64,000 nucleotides of DNA from Ignavibacteriales bacterium (GTDB taxonomy: Bacteria > Bacteroidota > Ignavibacteria > Ignavibacteriales > Ignavibacteriaceae): positions 3,472,001 to 3,536,000 of the forward strand of contig CP065001.1 in NCBI GenBank assembly GCA_016700155.1, read 5' to 3'. This document shows, in pieces, positions 33,995 through 42,671 of this stretch. A model generated the notes under the pieces. The model worked only from the letters and a program-made list of their open reading frames with translations, had not been told where the DNA came from and searched no databases. A program made the position numbers and the translations under genes. The first letter of the stretch is position 1. Each line of letters starts with the position of its first letter.

Positions 33995-36637
33995 ATGAAA
34001 ACTTCAGTCAATAACGTCAGCAGGAGAATGATAACCGGAAACGTCTTCCCGTGGATTTCATTGCTGCTGATTATGGTTTTAAATTCAGCAATTTACCCTT
34101 CACCTGACAGCAGCAGCATTTCAACAAAACAAAAGTTATTAAACTTAGTCGAACAGGAAGAACCGAAACAGAAAACTACTGTGCAGGAAACTCCGGTTAC
34201 TGTTGAAAACTCAGCTGTTAATAATTCAAAAAATACTGCTACTGTTGAAACTGTCACAACCAAAACCTCTTCAACACCAACGGAAATAAAAAGCATAAAT
34301 AATAATCAAAACGTAAAACCGGATGTAACGAATACTCTGTCAACTAGTGAAAGCGGATTTTTTGAATCCAATTGGTTGATCCTTGCCGTAGTTATAGTAC
34401 TGTTCGTAATTATCTATTTAAAGAGAGATGATGTTATGAAAACAAAATTCAAATCTTTTAAAAACTGGAATATCGCCGCAAAAATTATAGCTGTTGCGGT
34501 TGTTGCAATATCACTCGTTGCATCAATGGTAATTATATTTTTACTCCCCGCCTTTTCCGAACAAAAGTATAATGACAAAATAGATGCGACTAAAAAAATT
34601 GTTGAGTCTGCTTACTCTATAATGGTTGACTATGATTCAAAAGTATCAACCGGTGAACTGACAAGAGATGAAGCTCAGTCACAGGCAATGTCCAGGATAA
34701 AATCGATGCGGTATGGTAACAATGATTATTTCTGGATAAATGATCTTGGTCCGAAAATGATTATGCATCCGTTCAAACCTGAACTTGACGGAAAAGATTT
34801 AAGCGGCAATAAAGATCCAAACGGCAAACATCTCTTCGTTGAATTTGTAAAAGTATGCCAGGCAGATGGTGAAGGCGCTGTTGATTATATGTGGCCCAAA
34901 CCGGGAGTTACACAACCAGTTCCAAAAATTTCTTATGTAAAACTTTACAAACCTTGGGGATGGATAGTAGGAAGCGGTATTTATATAGAAGATGTTGAAG
35001 CGGCAATTGCCGATGTTGAAAGCACAGTTAAAACAGGTTTAATCCTGTCACTGGTTTTATCAGTTTTAATTGCATTTATAATGGGAGGATTAATCGCCCG
35101 ACCACTTAAAAAAATTGTGAAAGATGCTGATCAGATAGCTGAAGGAAATTTTGATGTTCATATAAATACTTTTAACTCATTAGATGAAATCGGAAAACTC
35201 TCTCATTCATTAAAGAAAATGACAGATAAAGTTCTTGACAAGGCTTTCTGGTATGAACAGATACTTGACGCAATCCCCTTCCCTGTTTCTGTAACCGATA
35301 CACAAATGAACTGGACGTTTGTAAATAAATCGACAGAAAATATTTTAAATAAAAGGCGACAGGAAATTGTCGGACAAAATTGTTCAAACTGGGGTGCGGA
35401 TATTTGCAACACGGATAAATGCGGAATTGAATGTCTGAAAAAAGGCAAGAAGACCACATACTTCCAGAATTCATCACTTAATCTTGAATTTAAAGTTGAT
35501 ACAGCTTTCCTGAAAAATTCTAAAGGTGAAAACATAGGGCATATAGAAGTTGTGCAGGATATATCAGCAGTAAAGGAACAGGAAAAATATCTTGCTGAAA
35601 GTACAAACAGAATGCTCAATGCTATGGACAGGTTTGCTAATGGTGATCTTAGTGTGAGACTTGAAATTAAAAATGAAGATGAAATCGGAAAAGTATTTAA
35701 AGGATTTAATTCACTTGTAGAAAACGTCGGGGCAATTATTGAACAAGTTACTCAGGCAGTACAAGCCACAGCAAGTGCGTCAACACAAATTTCTTCTTCT
35801 ACCGAAGAGATGGCTGCAGGTGCTCAGGAACAATCTGCACAGGCTGGTGAGGTTGCTTCTGCTGTTGAGCAAATGACTAAGACTATTCTTGAAACTACTA
35901 AGAATGCTTCTTCTGCTTCTGAAGCAAGCAAGAATGCTGGTCTAATTGCTAAAGAAGGCGGCAGTGTTGTTAATCAAACTATTCAGGGTATTAACCGTAT
36001 CGCTGAAGTAGTAAAACAATCCGCCGATACTGTTCAACAGCTTGGTAAGAGCAGTGACCAAATAGGTGAGATCATTCAGGTTATTGATGACATTGCTGAT
36101 CAAACAAACCTTCTTGCACTTAACGCTGCTATTGAAGCTGCTCGTGCGGGTGAACAAGGAAGAGGTTTTGCTGTTGTGGCTGATGAAGTAAGGAAACTTG
36201 CTGAACGTACTACTAAGGCAACCAAAGAAATCGCACTGATGATAAAACAGATACAGAAAGATACATCAGGTGCAGTTGAATCTATGAATCAGGGTACACT
36301 CGAAGTTGAAAAAGGAAAAGAACTTGCTAACAAGGCTGGTGATTCGTTAAAGCAGATAATCACAGGTGCTGAAAGTGTTGTTGATATTGTATCACAGGTT
36401 GCTGCAGCAAGTGAAGAACAGTCAAGTGCTGCCGAACAGATAAGTAAGAACATTGAATCAATCAGTGCTGTTACACAGGAAAGCGCACAGGGTGTTCAGC
36501 AGATTGCAAGAGCCGCTGAGGACCTGAACAGGTTAACTAACAATCTTGAAGAACTTGTTGCTAAGTTTAAGATACAAGAAAATAATCAACAGAATAAATT
36601 TTCAGTTAAAGGAAATGGTAGACTGATCTATTCATAA
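33995..36637 (+). CDS. Methyl-accepting chemotaxis protein 3 with extra N-terminal membrane module
   Basis: The 880-residue receptor starts with an added module: a hydrophobic segment (about 17-33), a Ser/Thr/Gln/Glu-rich polar stretch, and a second membrane helix (about 126-142, LILAVVIVLFVIIYL). At Met148 a standard receptor begins: membrane helix about 160-182, sCache_2 domain (YFWINDLGPKMIMHPFKPEL), membrane helix about 350-370, HAMP, a PAS domain (about 425-535) with four Cys, a HAMP-like part and the signalling domain with tip EAARAGEQGRGFAVVADE. ATG 33995 has AAGGGG upstream; ATG 34436 is an internal alternative. It ends FSVKGNGRLIYS. Confidence 0.93.
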   Translation: MKTSVNNVSRRMITGNVFPWISLLLIMVLNSAIYPSPDSSSISTKQKLLNLVEQEEPKQKTTVQETPVTVENSAVNNSKNTATVETVTTKTSSTPTEIKSINNNQNVKPDVTNTLSTSESGFFESNWLILAVVIVLFVIIYLKRDDVMKTKFKSFKNWNIAAKIIAVAVVAISLVASMVIIFLLPAFSEQKYNDKIDATKKIVESAYSIMVDYDSKVSTGELTRDEAQSQAMSRIKSMRYGNNDYFWINDLGPKMIMHPFKPELDGKDLSGNKDPNGKHLFVEFVKVCQADGEGAVDYMWPKPGVTQPVPKISYVKLYKPWGWIVGSGIYIEDVEAAIADVESTVKTGLILSLVLSVLIAFIMGGLIARPLKKIVKDADQIAEGNFDVHINTFNSLDEIGKLSHSLKKMTDKVLDKAFWYEQILDAIPFPVSVTDTQMNWTFVNKSTENILNKRRQEIVGQNCSNWGADICNTDKCGIECLKKGKKTTYFQNSSLNLEFKVDTAFLKNSKGENIGHIEVVQDISAVKEQEKYLAESTNRMLNAMDRFANGDLSVRLEIKNEDEIGKVFKGFNSLVENVGAIIEQVTQAVQATASASTQISSSTEEMAAGAQEQSAQAGEVASAVEQMTKTILETTKNASSASEASKNAGLIAKEGGSVVNQTIQGINRIAEVVKQSADTVQQLGKSSDQIGEIIQVIDDIADQTNLLALNAAIEAARAGEQGRGFAVVADEVRKLAERTTKATKEIALMIKQIQKDTSGAVESMNQGTLEVEKGKELANKAGDSLKQIITGAESVVDIVSQVAAASEEQSSAAEQISKNIESISAVTQESAQGVQQIARAAEDLNRLTNNLEELVAKFKIQENNQQNKFSVKGNGRLIYS
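36074..36552 (+). repeat. 479-bp direct repeat, copy B (in MCP3)
   Basis: Base-for-base match to 31328-31806 in MCP2, as described there. The first differences are at 36073 and 36553. Confidence 0.85.
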
Positions 36638-36675
36638 AAAATTAGTAACAACTAAAATTACCGGGGGTCTTAATC

Positions 36676-39522
36676 TTGAATTCTGTATTTGATGCGGGTA
36701 ATACTGCAGAGGATGTTCACTTAAATAACAATAAGGCGGAGTTCGGCGAAATGCCGTTATTCCGCTATCATCCTTCGCCAATGCTGATCATTGATATCAA
36801 TTCATTTAATGTGATTGATTCCAACCTTGCCGCAACAACCCTTTATGGGTTTACATCCTTAGAATTTAAAAACCTGAATATTTTCAGTCTTCTTCCTGAC
36901 CCCGGAGAATTTATAAGGACGCGTTCAGATTATACCAACAGTCAGCTTCTTGATGAGTTCGAACTTGCGGTAGATCATATTTCAAAGACGGGATATAAAC
37001 TTTCTGTTATCACTCATTCCGTCGCGGTATCAAATGAAAATAATAACCATCGCTGTATAATAATAAATGATACAACGGACTACTTTGAATTAAAGAAAGC
37101 CTTTTCCTTCAGAAATATACTTGAAGAAAATATTCAATCAATATCAACAAAGTTTATTGGTATTGAATCACAGTATCTTGATAAAGAAATAGAAGGTGCC
37201 CTTAAAATTATCGGCGAACTAATGGAAGCGGATAGAAGTTACCTGTTCCTGTTAAGCGGAGATGAAAAATTTTTTACCAATACTCACGAATGGTGCTCTG
37301 AAGGAATTTCGCCTCAGATTCAGATACTTCAAAATCTGCCCATCGATGATTTTAAATGGTTCTTCGACAGTGTGCGGACAAACGAATACCTGTATATACC
37401 CGAATCAGGCAGTATCCCTTCCGATGCGGAAAATGTCCGTGAAATTTTAAAAGCACAGGAGATCAAAAGTCTGTTTGCGGTTCCATTGGTACTGGATAAA
37501 AAATTTATTGGCTTCTGTGGTTTTGATTTTGTCAGGCAAAATAAATTCTGGGATAAATCACTTATAAAAATGCTTCGGTCAATAGGATTAATAATTTCAA
37601 ATGCGCTGGAACGAAAACAACGAAATGAAAAAAATACAGTTCTCAACCAGGCACTCAGGGAAAGCGAGAGCAAATTCAGAAATGTAATAGATCAGTCCGC
37701 TGACGGCGTTTTTATTACTGATGAAGAAGGAACCATAATTGAATGGAATAAAAAACTAGTTGAAATGACTGAACTTGACAAGAGTTCTGTTATATCAAAA
37801 AAGTTATGGGATATTCATTTTCAGTTTGCCCCATACACAAGAACAGCAGATGGTGAAAAGCTGCGACTTTCACTTGCCAAAGAATTGCTTTCAGGTTCAA
37901 CAATAATGAATGAAAAATTTGTTGAAGAGCAGTACCAGCTTTCCTCCGGAAAAATAATTGATATTGAATGGATGCTGTTCCCGATAAAAACATCTAAAGG
38001 TTTTATTATTGCAGGCATCGTCCATGATCTGACTGATAAAAAAAGAAATGCTGAACAGTTAAAAATTTTCAGCAGGGCTATCGAAACAACAACATCTGCT
38101 GTTGTACTTTCAGATTTAAACGGAAATATTGTTTACGTAAATAAAGCGCTTATCGATCTTGGCAGATTTGTTCTTGCAGAAGAAGTCATAGGCAGACAAC
38201 TCACTGAGTTTACGGATCAAAACGGACAAATATTATTGAAACAGGAAATTATCCCGACATTGCTCGAAGGGAAATCATGGAAAGGCGAACTTACAGCAAT
38301 TGCCAATGACGGCACGCTGATATTTACTGACATGCAATGTTCATTAATTAATGATGATGATAACAGACCTCTTTACCTGCTGGCAGTGTTGCTGGATATA
38401 ACAGCCAGAAAACAAATGGAAGAAGCTTTAATCCAGAATGAACAAAAGTACCGTTCAGTTGTTGAAAGTGTTAAAGAGGTAATTTTCCAGACCGATGCAC
38501 AGGGACTATGGACGTATCTTAATCCTGCGTGGGAGGAGATTACCGGATTTAAAGTAGATGAAAGTATTGGTGAACTGTTTTTAAACTATGTTCATCCTGA
38601 TGACAGGCAAAGAAACGCGGAATACTTTGCTCCATTGATTCAACGCAAAAAACCCTATTGCAGACATATAGTTCGTTACCTCACAAAATCCGGAAGCTTC
38701 AGGCATATAGAAGTTTTTGCGAGATTAACACTGAACAAAGATGATGAAATTATTGGCACATCAGGAACATTGAACGATGTTACTGACAGGCTAAAATCAG
38801 AAGAAGATATAATGTCGAACCTTGCAAGAGAAAAAGAGTTAGGTGAATTAAAATCCAGATTTGTGTCAATGGTATCACACGAGTTCAGAACACCGCTTAC
38901 ATCCATACTTGCCTCCACTGAACTGCTGCTGCGTTATCACACAAAATGGAATGACGCAAAAAAACTTGAAACAACAGAAAGAGTCTTTCGTTCTGCAGAA
39001 TACATGAACGAACTTGTAAATGATGTTCTTACGCTTAACAGAGTTGAATCCGGAAAACTATCATATAATCCCGCACCAATGGATATGGTTCAATTCTGTA
39101 AAAATGCAATTGATGAACTGAGAGTGCTTGCACTGCCATCTCACAAAATCTCTTTTATAAATGAGCCTGAAAAAATAAACGGCACTTACGATGAAAAACT
39201 ATTAAAACATGTTCTGCACAACCTGATATCAAACGCATTTAAGTATTCCCCTTCTGGTGGTGATGTTGTTATATCATTATTAAAAAAACATGATAAAATA
39301 TTTATGTCTGTCAGGGATGAAGGAATTGGAATTTCTAAGGAAGATCAGCAAAGATTGTTTGAACCTTTCTTCCGCGGAAAAAATATAGGCAATATTTCCG
39401 GAACCGGATTAGGTCTTTCCATTCTTAAAAAATCGATTGAAATGCACAATGGAAGCATAGAATTTAAATCAGAAGTAAACAAAGGAACCGAATTCACGAT
39501 AATATTACCAGTGACTGATTAG
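36676..39522 (+). CDS. Cytoplasmic multi-PAS/GAF histidine kinase
   Basis: The 948-residue kinase has no membrane segment. Residues about 25-140 form PAS 1 (PSPMLIIDINSFNVIDSNLA), about 160-315 a GAF-like domain (MEADRSYLFLLSGDEK; SLFAVPLVLDKKFIGFCGF), and about 335-700 three more PAS domains. HisKA carries VSHEFRTPL with the His near 734; HATPase has NLISNAFKYS, DEGIGIS and GTGLGLSI. Its start is TTG 36676, supported by GGGGGT eight bases upstream; the next in-frame ATG falls just before PAS 1. It follows MCP3 by 38 bp and precedes a LytTR regulator by 14 bp, so kinase and regulator are probably partners. Confidence 0.88.
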   Translation: MNSVFDAGNTAEDVHLNNNKAEFGEMPLFRYHPSPMLIIDINSFNVIDSNLAATTLYGFTSLEFKNLNIFSLLPDPGEFIRTRSDYTNSQLLDEFELAVDHISKTGYKLSVITHSVAVSNENNNHRCIIINDTTDYFELKKAFSFRNILEENIQSISTKFIGIESQYLDKEIEGALKIIGELMEADRSYLFLLSGDEKFFTNTHEWCSEGISPQIQILQNLPIDDFKWFFDSVRTNEYLYIPESGSIPSDAENVREILKAQEIKSLFAVPLVLDKKFIGFCGFDFVRQNKFWDKSLIKMLRSIGLIISNALERKQRNEKNTVLNQALRESESKFRNVIDQSADGVFITDEEGTIIEWNKKLVEMTELDKSSVISKKLWDIHFQFAPYTRTADGEKLRLSLAKELLSGSTIMNEKFVEEQYQLSSGKIIDIEWMLFPIKTSKGFIIAGIVHDLTDKKRNAEQLKIFSRAIETTTSAVVLSDLNGNIVYVNKALIDLGRFVLAEEVIGRQLTEFTDQNGQILLKQEIIPTLLEGKSWKGELTAIANDGTLIFTDMQCSLINDDDNRPLYLLAVLLDITARKQMEEALIQNEQKYRSVVESVKEVIFQTDAQGLWTYLNPAWEEITGFKVDESIGELFLNYVHPDDRQRNAEYFAPLIQRKKPYCRHIVRYLTKSGSFRHIEVFARLTLNKDDEIIGTSGTLNDVTDRLKSEEDIMSNLAREKELGELKSRFVSMVSHEFRTPLTSILASTELLLRYHTKWNDAKKLETTERVFRSAEYMNELVNDVLTLNRVESGKLSYNPAPMDMVQFCKNAIDELRVLALPSHKISFINEPEKINGTYDEKLLKHVLHNLISNAFKYSPSGGDVVISLLKKHDKIFMSVRDEGIGISKEDQQRLFEPFFRGKNIGNISGTGLGLSILKKSIEMHNGSIEFKSEVNKGTEFTIILPVTD

Positions 39523-39536
39523 TTTGAAATTTAGAT

Positions 39537-40310
39537 ATGAATGTAAAAAAAATTCTTGTAATTGAAGATGATGTAAGTATTCAAAGCACAATTTTTGAAT
39601 TTCTTCAGACGGAAGGTTATGAAGTTTACCTCGCAATGAACGGCAAACAGGGTATTCAGATAGCTCAATCCGTTACACCCGATATTATAATCTGTGATAT
39701 TATGATGCCTGAGATGGATGGTTATGAAGTGCTTAACAATCTTTCATCATCAAACATCACCGCACCGATTCCTTTTATTTTTTTATCTGCAAGATCAGAA
39801 AAACCTGAAGTCCGTCACGGTATGGATATGGGTGCGGATGACTATCTTACAAAGCCATTCAAACTGGATGATCTGCTGCATGCTGTTCAGTCAAGATTAA
39901 AAAAAAGTGAGATGATGAAAAAAAATTGTCCGCAGCAGACCGAAGATAATAATACAGCGAAAAACAAACTTGGTATTGATGATCACGTTATGTTAAGCAT
40001 AAACGACCAGCCTTTATTTTTTCCGCTTGCAGAAATTGAATGCATTACCGCCGAAGCCGAATACACTTACGTGCACAGTGTTTCGGGACAAAAAATGCTT
40101 GTACGGAAACTTCTAAAAGAATGGGAAAGCATCCTGCCTGGAAATTTTTTTATAAGAATTCACCGGTCAACTATTATCAATATAAAGTCTGTGAATAAGA
40201 TCGATAAATGGTTTAATCATTCACTTGCTGTTTCACTAAAACACAATAATGAAAAATTTGTCATCAGTCGCCGCTACTACTCAAAACTAAAGAACAAAAT
40301 GGATTTTTGA
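39537..40310 (+). CDS. LytTR-family response regulator
   Basis: The 257-residue regulator has a receiver (1-120) with acidic EDD near 10-12, phospho-acceptor Asp54 (ICDIMMPEMDG) and Lys in LTKPFK. A basic linker follows and then a LytTR DNA-binding domain (about 150-255) with IECITAEAEYTYVHSVSG, FFIRIHRSTIINI and FVISRRYYSKL. LytTR domains are beta folds that bind direct repeats near promoters. A direct-repeat pair lies just downstream, upstream of the next gene, and is the likely target. The gene starts 14 bp after the multi-PAS kinase at 36676. Confidence 0.93.
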   Translation: MNVKKILVIEDDVSIQSTIFEFLQTEGYEVYLAMNGKQGIQIAQSVTPDIIICDIMMPEMDGYEVLNNLSSSNITAPIPFIFLSARSEKPEVRHGMDMGADDYLTKPFKLDDLLHAVQSRLKKSEMMKKNCPQQTEDNNTAKNKLGIDDHVMLSINDQPLFFPLAEIECITAEAEYTYVHSVSGQKMLVRKLLKEWESILPGNFFIRIHRSTIINIKSVNKIDKWFNHSLAVSLKHNNEKFVISRRYYSKLKNKMDF

Positions 40311-40375
40311 GCAATCTTCCGGTTATCTGCAATTATTAATTCCTGCTTTAATTAATTAAAATCTGCATTTCCTTT

Positions 40376-40408
40376 TAATACCGCTTATTCTCATATAATA
40401 CCGCTTAT
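40376..40408 (+). promoter_or_regulatory. Direct repeat, probable LytTR-regulator binding site
   Basis: TAATACCGCTTAT occurs at 40376-40388 and again at 40396-40408, exactly 20 bp apart (two helical turns). This spacing is the pattern bound by LytTR dimers. It lies in the 170-bp gap between the LytTR gene and the receiver-kinase gene at 40481, so the target is probably that gene. Confidence 0.6.
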
Positions 40409-40419
40409 GACTTTGAAGG

Positions 40420-40440
40420 CAGTGCAAAGCCTCTGCACTG
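40420..40440. other. Small hairpin before the receiver-kinase gene
   Basis: CAGTGCA (40420-40426) pairs with TGCACTG (40434-40440) around a 7-nt loop. There is no T-run after it, so it is more likely an operator or mRNA structure than a terminator. It stands between the LytTR-type repeat and AAGGGG at 40469. Confidence 0.4.
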
Positions 40441-40480
40441 ATTAAGTTTCGTATGTAAAAATTGAAAAGGGGAAAACAAA

Positions 40481-41572
40481 ATGAAAACAAAAATACTTTT
40501 AATTGAAGATGACGAGAACGTAAGAAAAGGTATACACGATTTACTAAGAGAAGAAGGTTTTGAAGTAGTAAGCGCTAACAATGGTAAAGACGGAATAATA
40601 AGAGCAAAACATTTTTTGCCTGATCTTATTTTATCGGATATAATGATGCCGCTTGCAAACGGTTACCAGGTTCTTGAAGAACTTCAGAAGGATCAGGTAA
40701 CGGCAACAATTCCTTTCATCTTCCTTACTGCTAAAACTGAGATTGATGAATTGCGTCATGGAATGTCACTTGGTGCAGATGATTATATATTTAAACCATA
40801 TAAAGCCGACGATCTGATTTCAGCTATAAACACCAGGTTGAGCAAAACAACAAAGGTTGAAGCATGCCGACAGGAGATGAGCGATAATATTCTGAAGTCG
40901 CTTCCTCATGAATTAAGAACTCCCCTTGTATCAATACTTGGGTTTTCCCAATTGATAAAAGAAAGCTGCACTGCCATGACATTCGAAGAAATCTCCGATA
41001 TGGGTGGAAAAATTAATGAGGCAGGCAACCAGCTTCTCAGCATAGTTCAGAAGTATCTGAATATCTGCCAGATAGATTTGACAATGAAGGACAGGAAAGA
41101 ATTATCAAAGATAAAAAACAAAAACACGAGAGAAACTGAAGCGACTATCAAATCTATTGTTCAGGCAGCGGCTTCAAAATTTGGAAGAGACGCTGATGTT
41201 GAGTTTAACCTTACTGAGCATGATCTGAGAATTGCTGAAGATTATTTCGGAATTATGATTGAAGAAATAATTAATAACGCCTGCAAATTTTCAAAGGCGG
41301 GCACAAAGATCAATATAAACTCATTCATTAAAAATAACAGCTATTACCTCTCAATTAAGGATCACGGAATTGGTTTTACCAAAGAACAACTTTCCAGGAT
41401 AGGATTGTTAAGACAGTTTGACCGTGAGAAAAATTTTCAATCCGGTTTAGGTATGGGACTCGCACTCGTTAAAAAGATTGCTGAGATGCATGAATGCAGA
41501 ATTGAGATCAGCAGTGAAGCTGGTGAATACACAAGCGTGGAATTAGAGATACCAATTCTTCCAGTTAGTTGA
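40481..41572 (+). CDS. Receiver-histidine kinase fusion (REC-HisKA-HATPase)
   Basis: The 363-residue protein begins with a receiver (1-122; acidic EDD near 9-11, phospho-acceptor Asp53 in LSDIMMP, Lys in FKPYK). A kinase core follows with LPHELRTPLVSILGF (His near 143) and a HATPase with EEIINNACKFSKAG and DHGIGFT; the last motif is GLGMGLALVKK. A receiver before the kinase means its own kinase activity is likely controlled by an upstream kinase. The start is ATG 40481 with AAGGGG upstream. The gap before it holds the LytTR-type direct repeat, so it is probably regulated by the LytTR protein encoded upstream. Confidence 0.9.
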   Translation: MKTKILLIEDDENVRKGIHDLLREEGFEVVSANNGKDGIIRAKHFLPDLILSDIMMPLANGYQVLEELQKDQVTATIPFIFLTAKTEIDELRHGMSLGADDYIFKPYKADDLISAINTRLSKTTKVEACRQEMSDNILKSLPHELRTPLVSILGFSQLIKESCTAMTFEEISDMGGKINEAGNQLLSIVQKYLNICQIDLTMKDRKELSKIKNKNTRETEATIKSIVQAAASKFGRDADVEFNLTEHDLRIAEDYFGIMIEEIINNACKFSKAGTKININSFIKNNSYYLSIKDHGIGFTKEQLSRIGLLRQFDREKNFQSGLGMGLALVKKIAEMHECRIEISSEAGEYTSVELEIPILPVS

Positions 41573-41583
41573 AATATTCATCA

Positions 41584-41799
41584 ATGAACAAAATTAAATA
41601 CAAAAAACTTATTAATTGCTATAAAGAAAAGTTTGGTGAGTTCGATAATCTATGTAGAAAAGCATCATCTCTAAAAGATGTTTTTAACTCATTGCAAAAA
41701 AAAATTGCAGTGAATATATACGCCACAAAGTTCTCAGATTCAGAGTTGGCGATCTTTATTTCCAACCTGTTTCAAATCAACCCGCAATTTTTAAGGTAA
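41584..41799 (+). CDS. Small hypothetical protein
   Basis: A 71-residue basic protein without membrane helix or signal peptide (KKLINCYKEKFGEFDNLC; DSELAIFISNLFQINPQFL). It starts 11 bp after the receiver-kinase gene stops; a TTG at 41569 would overlap that stop. Its composition resembles real coding sequence but no family was recognised, and no Shine-Dalgarno is seen. Confidence 0.45.
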   Translation: MNKIKYKKLINCYKEKFGEFDNLCRKASSLKDVFNSLQKKIAVNIYATKFSDSELAIFISNLFQINPQFLR

Positions 41800-41873
41800 G
41801 GATTATGCGGTTCAGGGTAATTGAATCGTTACTCTGCATTATGACTACTCAATTAAAAAGTTTAAGGTGTAAT

Positions 41874-42653
41874 ATGAAACACAGTTACTTTATTCTCCTC
41901 TTTTCAAGCTTGCTATTGTTTATGCAATCGGATTTATATTCACAAATTAATGGTATCTCCGGTTCAAAACTTTGTATACCTCACGCATCAACACTTGAAA
42001 AAGGAAGTTTCGAATTTGAACAATCCATTTCAGTATTCAATGCCAGCCATGTTTTTAACTCGGAAGGTGATATAAATCCGATAGCCGGTACAACAACACA
42101 AAGTGATATGGCATTCAGAATTACTCTGGGTGTGTCGGACTATTTTGAACTCGGCACCGCGTTCCTTTCAGGTATGGACGAAATATTTGTCGGGACAAAA
42201 TTCAGAATATTCAACCAGGATTATCTGGGGATTGCCCTTCTTACCGGTATGTCAATACCTGCGGGGAATCACGATGCAGCAGAGCAGAAGGCTTACGGAT
42301 CATATTCATATTCAATCGGAACAGCACTCACTAAAGACTTCACAAAAAAATTTTCTTCAGATTTATGTTTTGCATATACAAAATTCAGCAGCAGCGGTGA
42401 GTTTAGTTATGCCTTTAATTATGGAATCAGTTTTGGTTACTATCTTCTGGATAATTTCCAGTTCGCAACTGAGTTTATCGGTATAAACTCATTCAGCGAA
42501 GAAATTAATTCAGGGAAGCTGTCTATTGCGCCCGGCTTTACATATGATTTTTCTAACAACCTCGGGTTAGCTGCCGGAATACAAAAAGATATTTTCGGTA
42601 AGAATGAACTGGACGGTCTTGGTTTCTTTTCAGTATTCACAATGAACTTTTAA
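41874..42653 (+). CDS. Outer-membrane beta-barrel protein of unknown substrate
   Basis: The 259-residue protein starts with a signal peptide (about 1-24, LFSSLLLFMQSDLYSQ) and then alternating beta-strands typical of a small outer-membrane barrel: FRITLGVSDYFELGTAFLSG, YSYSIGTALTKDF, FSYAFNYGISFGYYLL and the ending GLGFFSVFTMNF with a terminal Phe. It resembles MetA-type and transporter-like barrels but no motif fixes the substrate. ATG 41874 is chosen because AAGGTG precedes it and the signal peptide begins there. The following gene, MCP4, starts 18 bp after its stop. Confidence 0.75.
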   Translation: MKHSYFILLFSSLLLFMQSDLYSQINGISGSKLCIPHASTLEKGSFEFEQSISVFNASHVFNSEGDINPIAGTTTQSDMAFRITLGVSDYFELGTAFLSGMDEIFVGTKFRIFNQDYLGIALLTGMSIPAGNHDAAEQKAYGSYSYSIGTALTKDFTKKFSSDLCFAYTKFSSSGEFSYAFNYGISFGYYLLDNFQFATEFIGINSFSEEINSGKLSIAPGFTYDFSNNLGLAAGIQKDIFGKNELDGLGFFSVFTMNF

Positions 42654-42671
42654 CAGACAAGCGGAAAAAAA

